Positions 8,135-19,200 of a DNA stretch of 64,000 nucleotides are shown here, in pieces (the first letter of the stretch is position 1; the number at the start of each line of letters is the position of its first letter). Source of the DNA: Siphonodentalium dalli. Taxonomy: Eukaryota > Mollusca > Scaphopoda > Gadilida > Siphonodentaliidae. The DNA lies in NCBI GenBank assembly GCA_032622095.1, contig CP136069.1, positions 2,391,462-2,455,461 of the forward strand. Direction: 5' to 3'. The position numbers and the translations under genes were made by a program. Under the pieces are notes generated by a model. That model was given only the letters and a program-made list of their open reading frames with translations. It was not told the origin of the DNA and did no database searches.

Positions 8135-9112
8135 TTAATTTGAGATCTTTTTCCAAAATGTTTTGCTATTCTTCCCTATGTTATTGTCAAGCTCTTCTAC
8201 CAGGGATCGGGAGTAATTGAATTTTGATTGTTTAATTATTTTCTTGTAATTCCTTCTGAGATTATGATAGTCTGTTCTAAAATGTGCATTATGGGGTTCC
8301 CTATGTAGCTTGTTAGCCACGGATCTAAGTTGTCTTTTCACTTCCAGGCAGTTTTGATTATACCACTTATGTTTGAATGATCTTTGTTGTTTTTGGTGAT
8401 GAAAAGTTTTGAATGTAACTGATCGGTCAGCAGCTTGTAGTATTATGTTGCTCATATTTGAAGTCAAGTCGTCGACAGTTAAGTTAGGGTTCTCGACTGT
8501 ATCACAAAAATAACTCAAGAAACCTTGTGAAATTTTGTCCCCAATGGCAGTGACATACCTCTCCTTTGACTTGTCATCCCAAATATATTTTCCTTTAAGT
8601 TTATTATATTCATTTTCTACTGGTTTGCAATTCTTTATAATGGTGGGTGTGCATTTAATAGCCATTCTCAGAGTACAATGATCAGACATCTCATTGGGTG
8701 GCAAAACATTAAAATATGAAACAGAATCAAATAAACATTCTGAAATTATAAAATAATCAATGCTGCTACTTCCTTGTGGTGTATAACAAGTGGAACATCC
8801 CATGGAGTCACCCATAGTCCTGCCATTAAGAAGTCTAAGCTTTGCCTCGATACATAAGTCTAACAAATCTTTACCTTGTTTGTTTACCTGGGAATCTTTG
8901 TTGTGTCTCCTAGGGAGACCAATATCTGTTAGATAATTGCATGTAATCCAACCGTTTGGATCCTTTGGTAAATGTGAAGTACTATCTAGTTCGATGTAGT
9001 CAGGTAAATTTTCAGTTCGGCCATTAAAATCTCCAATCAATAAAATTTTACCATTTTGGGCAAGCTTCCGTATTGTGTCCCCTATATCTTCCAAATTCTT
9101 TTCATTTTCATA
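8135..9112 (-). pseudogene. LINE apurinic-type endonuclease domain, 5'-truncated
   Basis: This frame encodes the exonuclease III-like endonuclease half of the LINE. The metal-binding and catalytic landmarks seen are LLIGDFNGR (about residues 18-26 counted from 9094), SSIDY (about 110-114) and MSDHC (about 136-140), the canonical GDFN, SxIDY and SDH motifs. The N-terminal motifs (NxxS and the catalytic Glu block) are missing, since the frame starts in mid-domain at the element boundary. It ends in FWKKISN followed by TAA; the sequence after the stop continues in the same frame into the reverse transcriptase. The conserved link between domains and the absence of other lesions suggest a fairly young copy with one nonsense change. 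Confidence 0.85.
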
Positions 9113-9126
9113 GTCTATATAATAGA

Positions 9127-9566
9127 CTAGCCGATGAGCCCGACGTTGTCCGGGCTATTCAAAAACCAATTTTCAAGTCAATAGCTCTACCCAGCCCGAC
9201 GTTGTCCGGGCTATTCAAAAACCAAATTTAAAGTCGATAGCTGTACCCGTTTCCTAGATCTGGTCTGCGCATGCGCGAAGCTGGCGTCGCACGGGCTCGG
9301 CGACCCGATAAAATTCGTATCCGGGGCAAGATACATTCACATACCAAATTTCAAGTCGATAGCTCCACCCGTTTCCAAGATCTCGTCTGCGCATGCGCGA
9401 AGCGGGCGCCGCACGGGCTCGCCAATACGACAACGTCCACCGCCTGGTCACACTACACACACGTACCAAGTTTCGTCCCGATCGGTCGAGAATCGTAGAT
9501 TTGTATCAATGACAGACAAACATACAGACAGACAGACAAACAGAGGTCTTCAAAATATATATGAGA
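9127..9566 (-). mobile_element. Helitron-like element (type iii), minus strand
   Basis: Reverse complement starts TCTCATATATATTTTGAAGA (9566) and ends with hairpin GCCCGGACAACGTCGGGC, CTCATCGG and CTAG (9127). About two 122-bp core units with GCGCATGCGC (9268, 9388). CTAG of the next element follows at 9567. Confidence 0.7.
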
Positions 9567-10190
9567 CTAGCAGGTTAGCCTGCCACTGGCGGCATTCGTC
9601 CCATGGCTTTGTTCGAAAAAGCAATTGCAACAGGTTCCGAGACACTTGTGATGCATTTGCACCAAATTTCGGCAATAGTCAGAAACATGACAATTTTAAT
9701 TAAATTTTTTGTTTTTCAATGAGTTAATTTTTGTGTTTTTCAATGAGTTAATTGTGCCTTTTTAATTTTTTAATTGAATTTTTTGTTTTTAAATTTTACC
9801 CGATTTGTTTTTGGTTTTTCAAGGAGTTAATTGTGCCTTTTTAATTTTGTTTTTCAATTTTACCCGATTTTTTTTTATTTAGCAAGTTTGAGCTCAATCG
9901 GTTCGAGTCTATAAAGGACACACACATATAGATGACACTTCCCGTATGTAGCAAGTTTGAGCTCAATCGGCATTCCCTGGAATTTCCCAGTCACCAACGC
10001 GGCGTAATTTTGGTACATATATAGAGACCAATTGTCCATCGGCTGTCATGTGTAGTAAATATGTCTTATAAGCCGACATTGCCATGGGGATGCCCGTTCC
10101 TACACGCGTTTTCGATTCTATGAAGTACCCACATATATACACACATACATATATATATATATACGGAAGTCTCAAATTATATAGTATAGA
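9567..10190 (-). mobile_element. Helitron-like element (type i), minus strand
   Basis: CTAG at 9567, hairpin CTGCCACTGGCGGC, AT-rich middle, then ACACGCGTTTTCGATTC, a TATA/CACA tract and ATATAGTATAGA ending at 10190 (5' TC on the minus strand). Confidence 0.6.
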
Positions 10191-11089
10191 TTGGCAGATT
10201 CCAGTAGCTTTATAACGGTATATCTGGGGAGAAATCTGATGCTATATTCGTGATTATCTGGGATGATTTCGGTATACCGAAGGTATATACTGTAAAAACA
10301 AAGCGGTTAATGGAGCCGTATTTATACTCGTCGTGTATATAGACGCTCAGTAAGATAACATTGTATTGAACTGAAAACAAACGCTTCCCGTCGTGAAATC
10401 ATCTCTCTGCATAATATTTTGAGGGATAAAATTGCATTGAATTGAAAACAAACGCCGGCTTCCCGTCGTAAAAATCTCTCTGCATAATATTTCGAGCGAC
10501 AGGCTACAATCTCTCTGCAGATGCTAAAAACGTTGAATGGTAAACAAAACGCGCTTTATAGCGATGCGTCAAAAACAAACGCTCATTAAATTATGACTTG
10601 ATTAACCACAGCGGTGCCGATTGCGGTAGACGCTCAGTACGATGACATTGTATTGAACTGAAAACAAAGCTTCCCGTCGTGAAATCATCTCTCTGCATAA
10701 TATTTCGAGGGATAAAATTGCATTGAATTGAAAACAAACGCCGGCTTCCCGTCGTGAAAATCTCTCTGCATAATATTTCGAGCGACAGGCTACAATCTCT
10801 CTGCAGATGCTAATAACGTTGAATGGTAAACAAAACGCTCTTTATAGCGATGCGTCAAAAACAAACGCTCATTAAATTATGACTTGATTAACCCCTGCCG
10901 TACCTTTGCGGTGATTTGGGAGTGTATAAAGGGTGCTCTGAGCTTCTCCAAAACGCGACCACGGCGGTGTCGGTGGGATTTTACACTTACATATGAGCTC
11001 AATCTGTACACGCGTTTTGGATTCTATGAAGTACCCACACACACACACACATATATATATATACGAAGTCTCAAAATATATAGTATAGA
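10191..11089 (-). mobile_element. probable type-i element with a 287-bp internal duplication
   Basis: The right end matches type-i 5' ends (GAGCTCAATCTGTACACGCG... TATAGTATAGA, 11089). 10342-10628 and 10629-10915 are direct copies (GACGCTCAGTA, CATTGTATTGAACTGAAAAC, CTTCCCGTCGTGAAATC, CTCATTAAATTATGACTTGA). I could not find the CTAG end, so the left border is a guess. Confidence 0.45.
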
Positions 11090-11738
11090 CTAGCTGGTGG
11101 ACCCGACTTCGTCCGGGCTGTTTCACCTCTGCTTTCTGGCGAAATGCGCGATTTGACCTTGAATTGACCATTTTGAAGATCAATGTCAGGTCGGGGTCAC
11201 GATTTGACCCGTCCAAAAGACTCCCTGGACAAAAGTAACCCTAGGTATCAAATTTCGTCGAAATCTGTCCGTCTTACCTGATTTGACCTTGAATTAACCT
11301 TTTTAAAGGTCACGGTCAGGTCGGGGTAACGATTTGACGCGTACAAAAGACTGCCTGTCCATAAGTAACTCTAGGTATTAAATTTCGTCGAAATCCGTCC
11401 GTTTTACCCGATTTGACCTTGAATTGACCTTTTTGAAGGTCAAGGTCAGGTCGGGGTAACGATTTGACCCATCCAAAAGACTGCCCGTCCAAAAGTAACT
11501 ATAGGTATCAAATTTCGTCGAAATCCGTCCCGTTTTACCCGATTTGACCTTGAATTGACATTTTTGAAGGTCAAGGTCAGGTCGGGGTCACGATTTGACC
11601 CGTCCAAAACCATCCCTGGAAAAAATTATCCCTAGGTATCAAATTTCGTCAAAATCCGTCAGGCAGTTTTCCCGGCCATAGCTAACAGACAAACAGACAG
11701 ACAGACAGACAAACAGAAGTCCCAAAATATATATTAGA
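11090..11738 (-). mobile_element. Helitron-like element (type ii) with ~130-bp core
   Basis: CTAG at 11090-11093, hairpin CCCGACTTCGTCCGGG, four core units (TTTGACCTTGAATT near 11153, 11283, 11413, 11543), an ACAGACAGACAGAC tract, and CCCAAAATATATATTAGA at the minus-strand 5' end. Complete by the TC...CTAG criterion. Confidence 0.7.
11150..11660. repeat. ~130-bp tandem core rich in AGGTCA half-sites
   Basis: Each unit has TTGACCTTGAATTGACC, GAAGGTCAAGGTCAGGTC, GGGGTCACGATTTGACCC and AAATTTCGTCGAAATCCGTC. The TCAAGGTCA / TGACCTTGA words match nuclear-receptor extended half-sites of the ERR/NR5A type. Confidence 0.8.
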
Positions 11739-11742
11739 CTAG

Positions 11743-12948
11743 TATAGCAGGTTAGCCCGCCACCGGCGGCGTTTGCCCGAAACATGACATTTTTTTAATT
11801 ATTTTGTTTTTATTTATATTTTTTTTTAATTTTTAATATTATGTTTTTTTTATTTTTTAATATTAATTTAATGTTTTTTAAATTTAATTTATGTTTTTTT
11901 GAATTTTTTAATATTTATTTAATTATTAATTTAATTTTTTTATAATGAAAAATTGACCCGATGAAATCCCCCCTTCCTAGGAATGACAGACAACGCATTC
12001 TTTGTTTTTCAATGTTAATTCATGGTACCCGTCCTAAACTTCCCCGTTATTTAACCTGCCCGTGGCCATTGAGATGAAATCCCCCCTTCCTAGGAACGAC
12101 CGACAGACAACGCATTCTTTGTTTGTTTTTTTTTTTAACCTGCCCGTACCCGTCCTAATAACATGAAATCTCTCTGCATAATATTTCGAGCGATAACATT
12201 GCATTGCATTGAAAATAAACGCTTGCCGTCGTGAAATCTCTCTGCGATAACATTGCATTGAAAACAAACGCTTCCCGTCATGAAATCTCTCTGCATAATA
12301 TTTCGAGTCTGCCGTACCCATCCTAATGTCGTGAAATCTCTCTGCATAATATTTCGAGCGATAACATTGCATTGAATTGAAAACAAACGCTTGCCGTCGT
12401 GAAATCTCTCTGCGATAACATTGCATTGAAAACAAACGCTTCCCGTCATGAAATCTCTCTGCATAATATTTCGAGTCTGCCGTACCCATCCTAATGTCGT
12501 GAAATCTCTCTGCATAATATTTCGAGCGATAACATTGCATTGAATTGAAAACAAACGCTTTCCGTCGTGAAATCTCTCTGCATAATTGCATTGAATTGAA
12601 AACAAACGCTTTCCGTCGTGAAATCTCTCTGCATAATATTTCGAGCGACTCCCGTCATACAGATAAGTAGATAGCGAAAACGACGCTCTTTATATAGACA
12701 CTGCGGAAAACGAACACTCTTTATATATCAACGCTATTAACCCCGAAGTGCCGATTGCGGTGATTTTGATGATTGGGAAGGGAGAAACGGTGCTCTGAGC
12801 TTCTCCAAAACGCGACCACGCCGGTGTCCGTGGGATTTTACACTTATATACGAAAAATTTGAGCTCAATCTGTACACGCGTTTTCGATTCTATGAAGTAC
12901 CCACACATATATATACGGAAGTCTCAAATTATATAGTAGATAGATAGA
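11743..12948 (-). mobile_element. Helitron-like element (type i), expanded copy
   Basis: Hairpin CCCGCCACCGGCGGC after a damaged CTAG, AT-rich block, internal array (12170-12640) and the standard 5' end finishing at 12948. It shares its right half with the next element. Confidence 0.6.
12170..12640. repeat. internal direct repeats, 168-bp higher period
   Basis: Blocks of GTGAAATCTCTCTGCATAAT, ATTTCGAG, CGATAACATTGCATTGAA and AAAACAAACGCTTCCCGTC repeat; CTTCCCGTCATGAAATC occurs at 12271 and 12439. The reading frames this creates on the minus strand are repeats of one peptide and not genes. Confidence 0.8.
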
Positions 12949-13864
12949 CTAGCAGGTTAGCCCGCCACTGGCGGCAATCGTCAGAAACATGACAATTTTT
13001 AATGTTTTTTTTTTCAATAAGTTAATTGTGCCTTTTTAATTTACTGGCTTTTTTTAATTTAATTTTTTGTTTTTCAATTTTACCTGTTGGTCAGAAACGT
13101 GACATTTTGTAATTTTAGTTTTTTTTTAATTCTGCGTTTTTTAATTTTGTTTTAATAAAAAATTTTGTTTCTGGCGTTTACCCGATGAAATCCCCCCTTC
13201 CTAGGAACCACAGACAACGCATTCTTTGTTTTTAACCTGCCCGTACCCGTCCTAATGTCGTGAAATCTCTCTGCATATAACATTGCATTGAATTGAAAAC
13301 AAACGCTTCCCGTCGTGAAATCTCTCTACAATAACATTGCATTGAAAACAAACGCTTCCCGTCATGAAATCTCTCTGCATAATATTTCGAGTCTGCCATA
13401 CCCATCCTAATGTCGTGAAATCTCTCTGCATAATATTTCGAGCGATAACATTGCATTGAATTGAAAACAAACGCTTTCCGTCGTGAAATCTCTCTGCATA
13501 ATTGCATTGAATTGAAAACAAACGCTTTCCGTCGTGAAATCTCTCTGCATAATATTTCGAGCGACTCCCGTCATACAGATAAGTAGATAGCGAAAACGAC
13601 GCTCTTTATATAGACACTGCGGAAAACGAACACTCTTTATATATCAACGCTATTAACCCCGAAGTGCCGATTGCGGTGATTTTGATGATTGGGAAGGGAG
13701 AAACGGTGCTCTGAGCTTCTCCAAAACGCGACCACGCCGGTGTCCGTGGGATTTTACACTTATATACGAAAAATTTGAGCTCAATCTGTACACGCGTTTT
13801 CGATTCTATGAAGTACCCACACATATATATACGGAAGTCTCAAATTATATAGTAGATAGATAGA
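12949..13864 (-). mobile_element. Helitron-like element (type i), complete 916-bp copy
   Basis: CTAG 12949-12952, hairpin CCCGCCACTGGCGGC, AT-rich block, GAAATCTCTCTGC repeats, then ACACGCGTTTTCGATTC and ATATAGTAGATAGATAGA. It is nearly identical to 12033-12948 at a 916-bp offset over its 5' half, so the two adjacent copies are recent. Confidence 0.7.
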
Positions 13865-14484
13865 CTAGCAGGTTAGCCCGCCACTGGCGGCAATCGTCAG
13901 AAACATGACAATTTTTAATTTTTTTTTTTTCAATAAGTTAATTGTGCCTTTTTAATTTACTGGCTTTTTTTAATTTAATTTTTTGTTTTTCAATTTTATC
14001 TGTTGGTCAGAAACGTGACATTTTTGTAATTTTAGTTTTTTTTTAATTCTGCGTTTTTTAATTTTGTTTTAATAAAAAATTTTGTTTCTGGCGTTTACCC
14101 GATGAAATCCCCCCTTCCTAGGAACCACAGACAACGCATTCTTTGTTTTTAACCTGCCCGTACCCGTCCTAATGTCGTGAAATCTCTCTGCATATAACAT
14201 TGCATTGAATTGAAAACAAACGCTTCCCGTCGTGAAATCTCTCTACAATAACATTGCATTGAAAACAAACGCTTCCCGTCGTGAAATCTCTCTGCATAAT
14301 ATTTCGAGTCTGCCGTACCCGTCCTAATGTCGTGAAATCTCTCTGCATAATATTTCGAGCGATAACATTGCATTGAATTGAAAACAAACGCTTCCCGTCG
14401 TGAAGTCTCTCTGCATAATATTTCGAGCGACAGGCTACAGACTCCCGTCGAATACAGATAAGTAGATAGCGAAAACGACCATTC
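13865..14484 (-). mobile_element. Helitron-like element (type i), 5'-truncated
   Basis: CTAG 13865 and the same hairpin and AT-rich block as 12949-13864, diverging after AGATAGCGAAAACGACCATT near 14484, where non-repeat DNA begins. Marks the end of the chain. Confidence 0.6.
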
Positions 14485-15450
14485 TTTATATTAATATAAT
14501 AACTAAATATAATATATTGATTTAATATTATTAAATAATATTTTATTCAACTAACAGTGATTCCTAGGGACTTTTCAATTCAATAAGTTTTTATTTGATA
14601 TTTATAGAATAATAACATGTTATATACAACAGGATCCCACAAAAGCTGGGCTTATGAGGGCAGGACCCTTATACAAATATATGAGATTAATATTATATTG
14701 ATATTAAAGTTGCTGTGTATATTTACAGGTGGTGCAATGGTGTGCGACAAATATAAAGATTTTGGGATGGGTATGGGAGGGGTGTGGGCAGGGGGGGGGG
14801 GGGGGGGGGGGGAGGGGTGTGGACATGTCACAGTTCACAGTACATGTTGGGTGCAATTCTGTGTTGTCATGCATCTTGACCAACATATCGGTGGATTCTC
14901 TAATAATCTTCAACAATGATGAGAAGAACCTTCCTGTTTGTTTTTTTTTTCGAATTCCACAAGTGCACATGTTTTGATGTAATTTGCAAACAAGAACTTG
15001 AAATTGAAGCGAAATTAGGTGATCTAGGTGATATAGATTGCTGGTCGCATTGACAATGGTATAGAGCAATAGGGTATGACAATAGCAACATTAACTCAAA
15101 AAAGTTAAAAGAAATTTATTAATTTGTGTGTTTAACGTTAGATTTAAATAAAAAATCTCACCGTGTCGAACCCGGAAATCAAATGCGGATGTCCGTTTAA
15201 ATAGGGTTATGTCCCTTGTTTATTTTGAGTAAACAATCTTCGGATGGAAAGGCGGGAGTCGGATGATAAGAAGGTTAAAAATACATTTGTATTAAAGCGT
15301 ACTTTTGCGGGTTTTGAATAATGTTATGTATCATAATGGGTGGATGTACTGACTGGCTATTTATGAGAGTCAGAATTCACATTTATTAACCAAAAGCCAA
15401 TCTGGATTGTGAGTCCATGTCGTCGAAACAGATCACAGCCGCAGCATTCA
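14485..15450. other. unassigned AT-rich DNA with a 22-G run
   Basis: No gene recognised. G22 at 14791-14812 within a G-rich stretch; the small frames that cross it are products of low complexity. Confidence 0.6.
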
Positions 15451-15857
15451 GCTGAATAGGTCACTCTCACGGTGAGTCTCACCGGTTTTCTGTGATAAAC
15501 TTATAAAGTTACCCAGGTTCCTGAAATTGTGATAAAGTTACCCAGGTTGGAGAAGAATATGATAAAGTTACCCAGGTTAATAATAGTTCATGTTTAGCAA
15601 CAAATTATTGATTTTTGTGATCAAAATGACGAACTACAGTACTAATATGTCTGAATTTATGCTTGATAAGGGCTATTAATTACTTGCCAAAACTGAACAA
15701 TATTTCCTTCTGTCACTTTTAAATCGAGTTGATATTGTGAGATTTGCTTAACATGGGTAACTTTATCACAAATCTCACCAACCTGGGTAACTTTATCACA
15801 AAATTAGGAACCTGGGTAACTTTATCACAGAAAATCGGTGAGAGTGACCTATTCAGC
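15451..15857. mobile_element. 407-bp foldback element with tandem units in its arms
   Basis: Inverted arms of ~110-125 bp: GCTGAATAGGTCACTCTCAC at 15451 and GTGAGAGTGACCTATTCAGC ending 15857. Each arm holds three GATAAAGTTACCCAGG units (15534, 15571 region; reversed 15752-15830). Termini are shared with the 14.2 kb element that follows. No clear target duplication. Confidence 0.8.
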
Positions 15858-16043
15858 CATAATTCAAGGCCCACTTAATTTTAAAGGCCCACTATTTGTT
15901 TTATAGTGACTTGAGAGGGGTAACAGGGGGGTACATTCCCGGAATCCCAGGAAATAAATAACCCAATCCCAGTTCACAGGACAAAAATATGCCATTTCCC
16001 AGTTCACAGGAAATAAAATATTGTTGAGTAGGCCTATTAATAA
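15858..16043. other. spacer between the two foldback elements
   Basis: Holds two CCCAGTTCACAGGA direct repeats (15967, 15998). TTAATAA at 16037-16043 is the left target-site copy of the large element. Confidence 0.6.
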
Positions 16044-16223
16044 TGCTGAATAGGTCATTGTCGCATGGTTTCTGATAAAAAGACACCCAGGATCTCTTAA
16101 ACTGTCAAAAAGACACCCAGGATCTCGTAAACTGTCAAAAAGACACCCATGATCTCAAAGTCTCGCCACAGACATGACAATTGGAACTTATTCCCTATTC
16201 CTTATTTTCAAAAATGTCGCTTT

Positions 16224-19200
16224 CGACCGATTTGACGGCATGGGTGGGTGGCCCGCCCCAAATACCACCTAGAAACACCCCGACCCCCCACCCATCACCC
16301 CCGGGGGGTGCCACCCCGAGGGGGTGAAAATGGGGTATGGACCATTTTCGAGAACGGTAAGGATTTCGACCGATTTGACGGCATGGGTGGGTGGCTCGCC
16401 CCAAATACCACCTAGAAACACCCCGACCCCCACCCATCACCCCCAGGGGTGTCACCCCGAGGGGGTGAAAATGGGGTATGGACCATTTTCGAGAACGGTA
16501 AGGATTTCTACCGATTTGATGGCATGGGTGGTGGCCCGCCCCAAATACCACCTAGAAACACCCGACCCCCCACCCATCACCCCGGGGGGTGCCACCCCGA
16601 GGGGGTGAAAATGGGGTATGGACCATTTTCGAGAACGGTAAGGATTTCGACCGATTTGACGGCATGGGTGGGTGGCCCGCCCCAAATACCACCTAGAAAC
16701 ACCCCGACCACCCACCCATCACCCCGGGGGTGTCACCCCGAGGGGGTGAAAATGGGGTATGGACCATTTTCGAGAACGGTAAGGATTTCGACCGATTTGA
16801 CAGCATGGGTGGGTGGCCCGCACCAAATACCACCTAGAAACACCCCGACCACCACCCATCACCCCGGGGGGTGCCACCCCGAGGGGGTGAAAATGGGGTT
16901 TGGACCATTTTCGAGAACGGTAAGGATTTCGACCGATTTGACGGCATGGGTGGGTGGCCCGCCCCAAATACCACCTAGAAACACCCCGACCCCCCACCCA
17001 TCACCCCCGGGTGTGCCACCCCGAGGGGGTGAAAATGGGGTATGGACCATTTTCGAGAACGGTAAGGATTTCGACCGATTTGACGGCATGGGTGGGTGGC
17101 CCGCCCCAAATACCACCTAGAAACACCCCGACCCCTACCCATCACCCCCGGGGGGTGTCACCCGAGGGGGTGAAAATGGGGTATGGACCATTTTCGAGAA
17201 CGGTAAGGATTTCGACCGATTTGACGGCATGGGTGGGTGGCCCGCCCCAAATACCACCTAGAAACACCCCGACCCCCCACCCATCAACCCCGGGGGTGCC
17301 ACCCGAGGGGTGCCACCCCGAGGGGGTGAAAATGGGGTATGGACCATTTTCGAGAACGGTAAGGATTTCGACCGATTTGACGGCATGGGTGGGTGGCCCG
17401 CCCCAAATACCACATAGAAATACCCCGACCTCCACCCATCACCCCCGTGGGGTGTCACCCCGAGGGGGTGAAAATGGGGTATGGACCATTTTCGAGAACG
17501 GTAAGGATTTCGACCGATTTGACGGCATGCGTGTGTGGCCCGCCCCAAATACCACCTAGAAACACCCCGACCCCCACCCATCACCCCCGGGGGTGCCACC
17601 CCGAGGGGGGTGAAAATGGGGTTTGGACCATTTTCGAGAACGGTAAGGATTTCGACCGATTTGACGTCATGGGTGTGTGGCCCGCCCCAAATACCACCTA
17701 GAAACACCCCGACCCCACCATCACCCCCGGGGGGTGCCACTCCGAGGGGGTGAAAATTGGGTATGAACCATTTTCGAGTACGGTAAGGATTTCGACCGAT
17801 TTGACGGCATGGGTGGGTGGCCCGCCCCAAATACCACCTAAAAACACCCCGACCCCCCACCCATCACCCCCGGGGGGGTGTCACCCCGAGGGGGTGAAAA
17901 TGGGGTATGGACTATTTTCGAGAACGGTAAGGATTTCCACCGATTTGACGGCATGGGTGGGTGGCCCGCCCCAAATACCACCTAGAAACACCCCGACCCC
18001 CCACCCATCACCCCCGGGGGGTGCCACCCCGAGGGGGTGAAAATGGGGTATGCACCATTTTCGAGAACGGTAAGGATTTCGACCGATTTGACGGCATGGG
18101 TGGGTGGCCCGCCCAAATACCACCTAGAAACACCCCGAGCCCCCACCCATCACCCCCGGGGGGGTGTCACCCCGAGGGGGTGAAAATGGGGTATGGACCA
18201 TTTTCGAGAACGGTAAGGATTTCGACCGATTTGACGGCATGTGTGTGTGGCCCGCCCCAAATACCACATAGAAACACCCCGAACCCCACCCATCACCCCC
18301 GGGGGTGTCACCCCGAGGGGTGAAAATGGGGTATGGACCATTTTCGAGAACGGTAAGGATTTCGACCGATTTGATGGCATGGGTGGGTGGCCCGCCCCAA
18401 ATACCACCTAGAAACACCCCGACCCCCACCGATCACCCCCGGGGGGTGGCAACCCGAGGGAGTGAAAATGGGGTATGGACCATTTTCGAGAACGGTAAGG
18501 ATTTCGACCGATTTGACGGCATGAGCGGGTGGCCCGCCCCAAATACCACCTAGAAACACCCCGACCCCACCCATCACCCCCGGAGGGTGCCACCCCGAGG
18601 GGGTGAAAATGGGGTATGGACCATTTTCGAGAACGGTAAGGATTTCGACCGATTTGACGGCATGGGTGGGTGGCCCGCCCCAAATACCACATAGAAACAC
18701 CCCCACCCCCACCCATCACCCCCGGGGGTGCCACCCGAGGGGGTGAAAATGGGGTATGGACCATTTTCGAGAACGGTAAGAATTTCGACCGATTTGACGG
18801 CATGGGTGGGTGGCCCGCCCCAAATACCACCTAGAAACACCCCGACCCCCCACCGATCACCCCGGGGGGTGTCACCCCGAGGGGGTGAAAATGGGGTATG
18901 GACCATTTTCGAGAACGGTAAGGATTTCGACCGATTTGACGGCATGGGCGGTTGGCCCGCCCCAAATACCACCTAGAAACACCCCGACCCCCACCATCAC
19001 CCCCGGAGGGTGCCACCCCGAGGGGGTGAAAATGGGGTTTGGACCATTTTCGAGAACGGTAAGGATTTCGACCGATTTGACGGCATGGGCGGGTGGCCCG
19101 CCCCAAATACCACCTAGAAACACCCCGACCCCACCCATCACCCCCGGAGGGTGCCACCCCGAGGGGGTGAAAATGGGGTATGGACCATTTTCGAGAACGG

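Larger units (their letters stand above)
5863..9112 (-). mobile_element. EN-RT non-LTR retrotransposon (LINE), 5'-truncated, minus strand
   Basis: A 3.25 kb LINE on the minus strand: partial endonuclease, reverse transcriptase, C-terminal cysteine motif, ~150-bp 3' UTR and a 3' tail of repeated CTTAT (AGATAAGATAAGATAAG on the plus strand, 5863-5881). It lies inside a CCAAAATATATA / TATATAATAGACTAG junction between two Helitron-like elements; TATATA at both sides may be the target duplication. The 5' part of the endonuclease is missing, as usual for incomplete target-primed reverse transcription. Confidence 0.85.

Noticed and set aside
12034-12605. 185- and 156-codon minus-strand frames
   Set aside because: Repeats of one peptide generated by the GAAATCTCTCTGCATAAT repeat.
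14617-15091. Small frames around the G22 run
   Set aside because: Gly- or Pro-rich low complexity; length of the run may also be a sequencing uncertainty.
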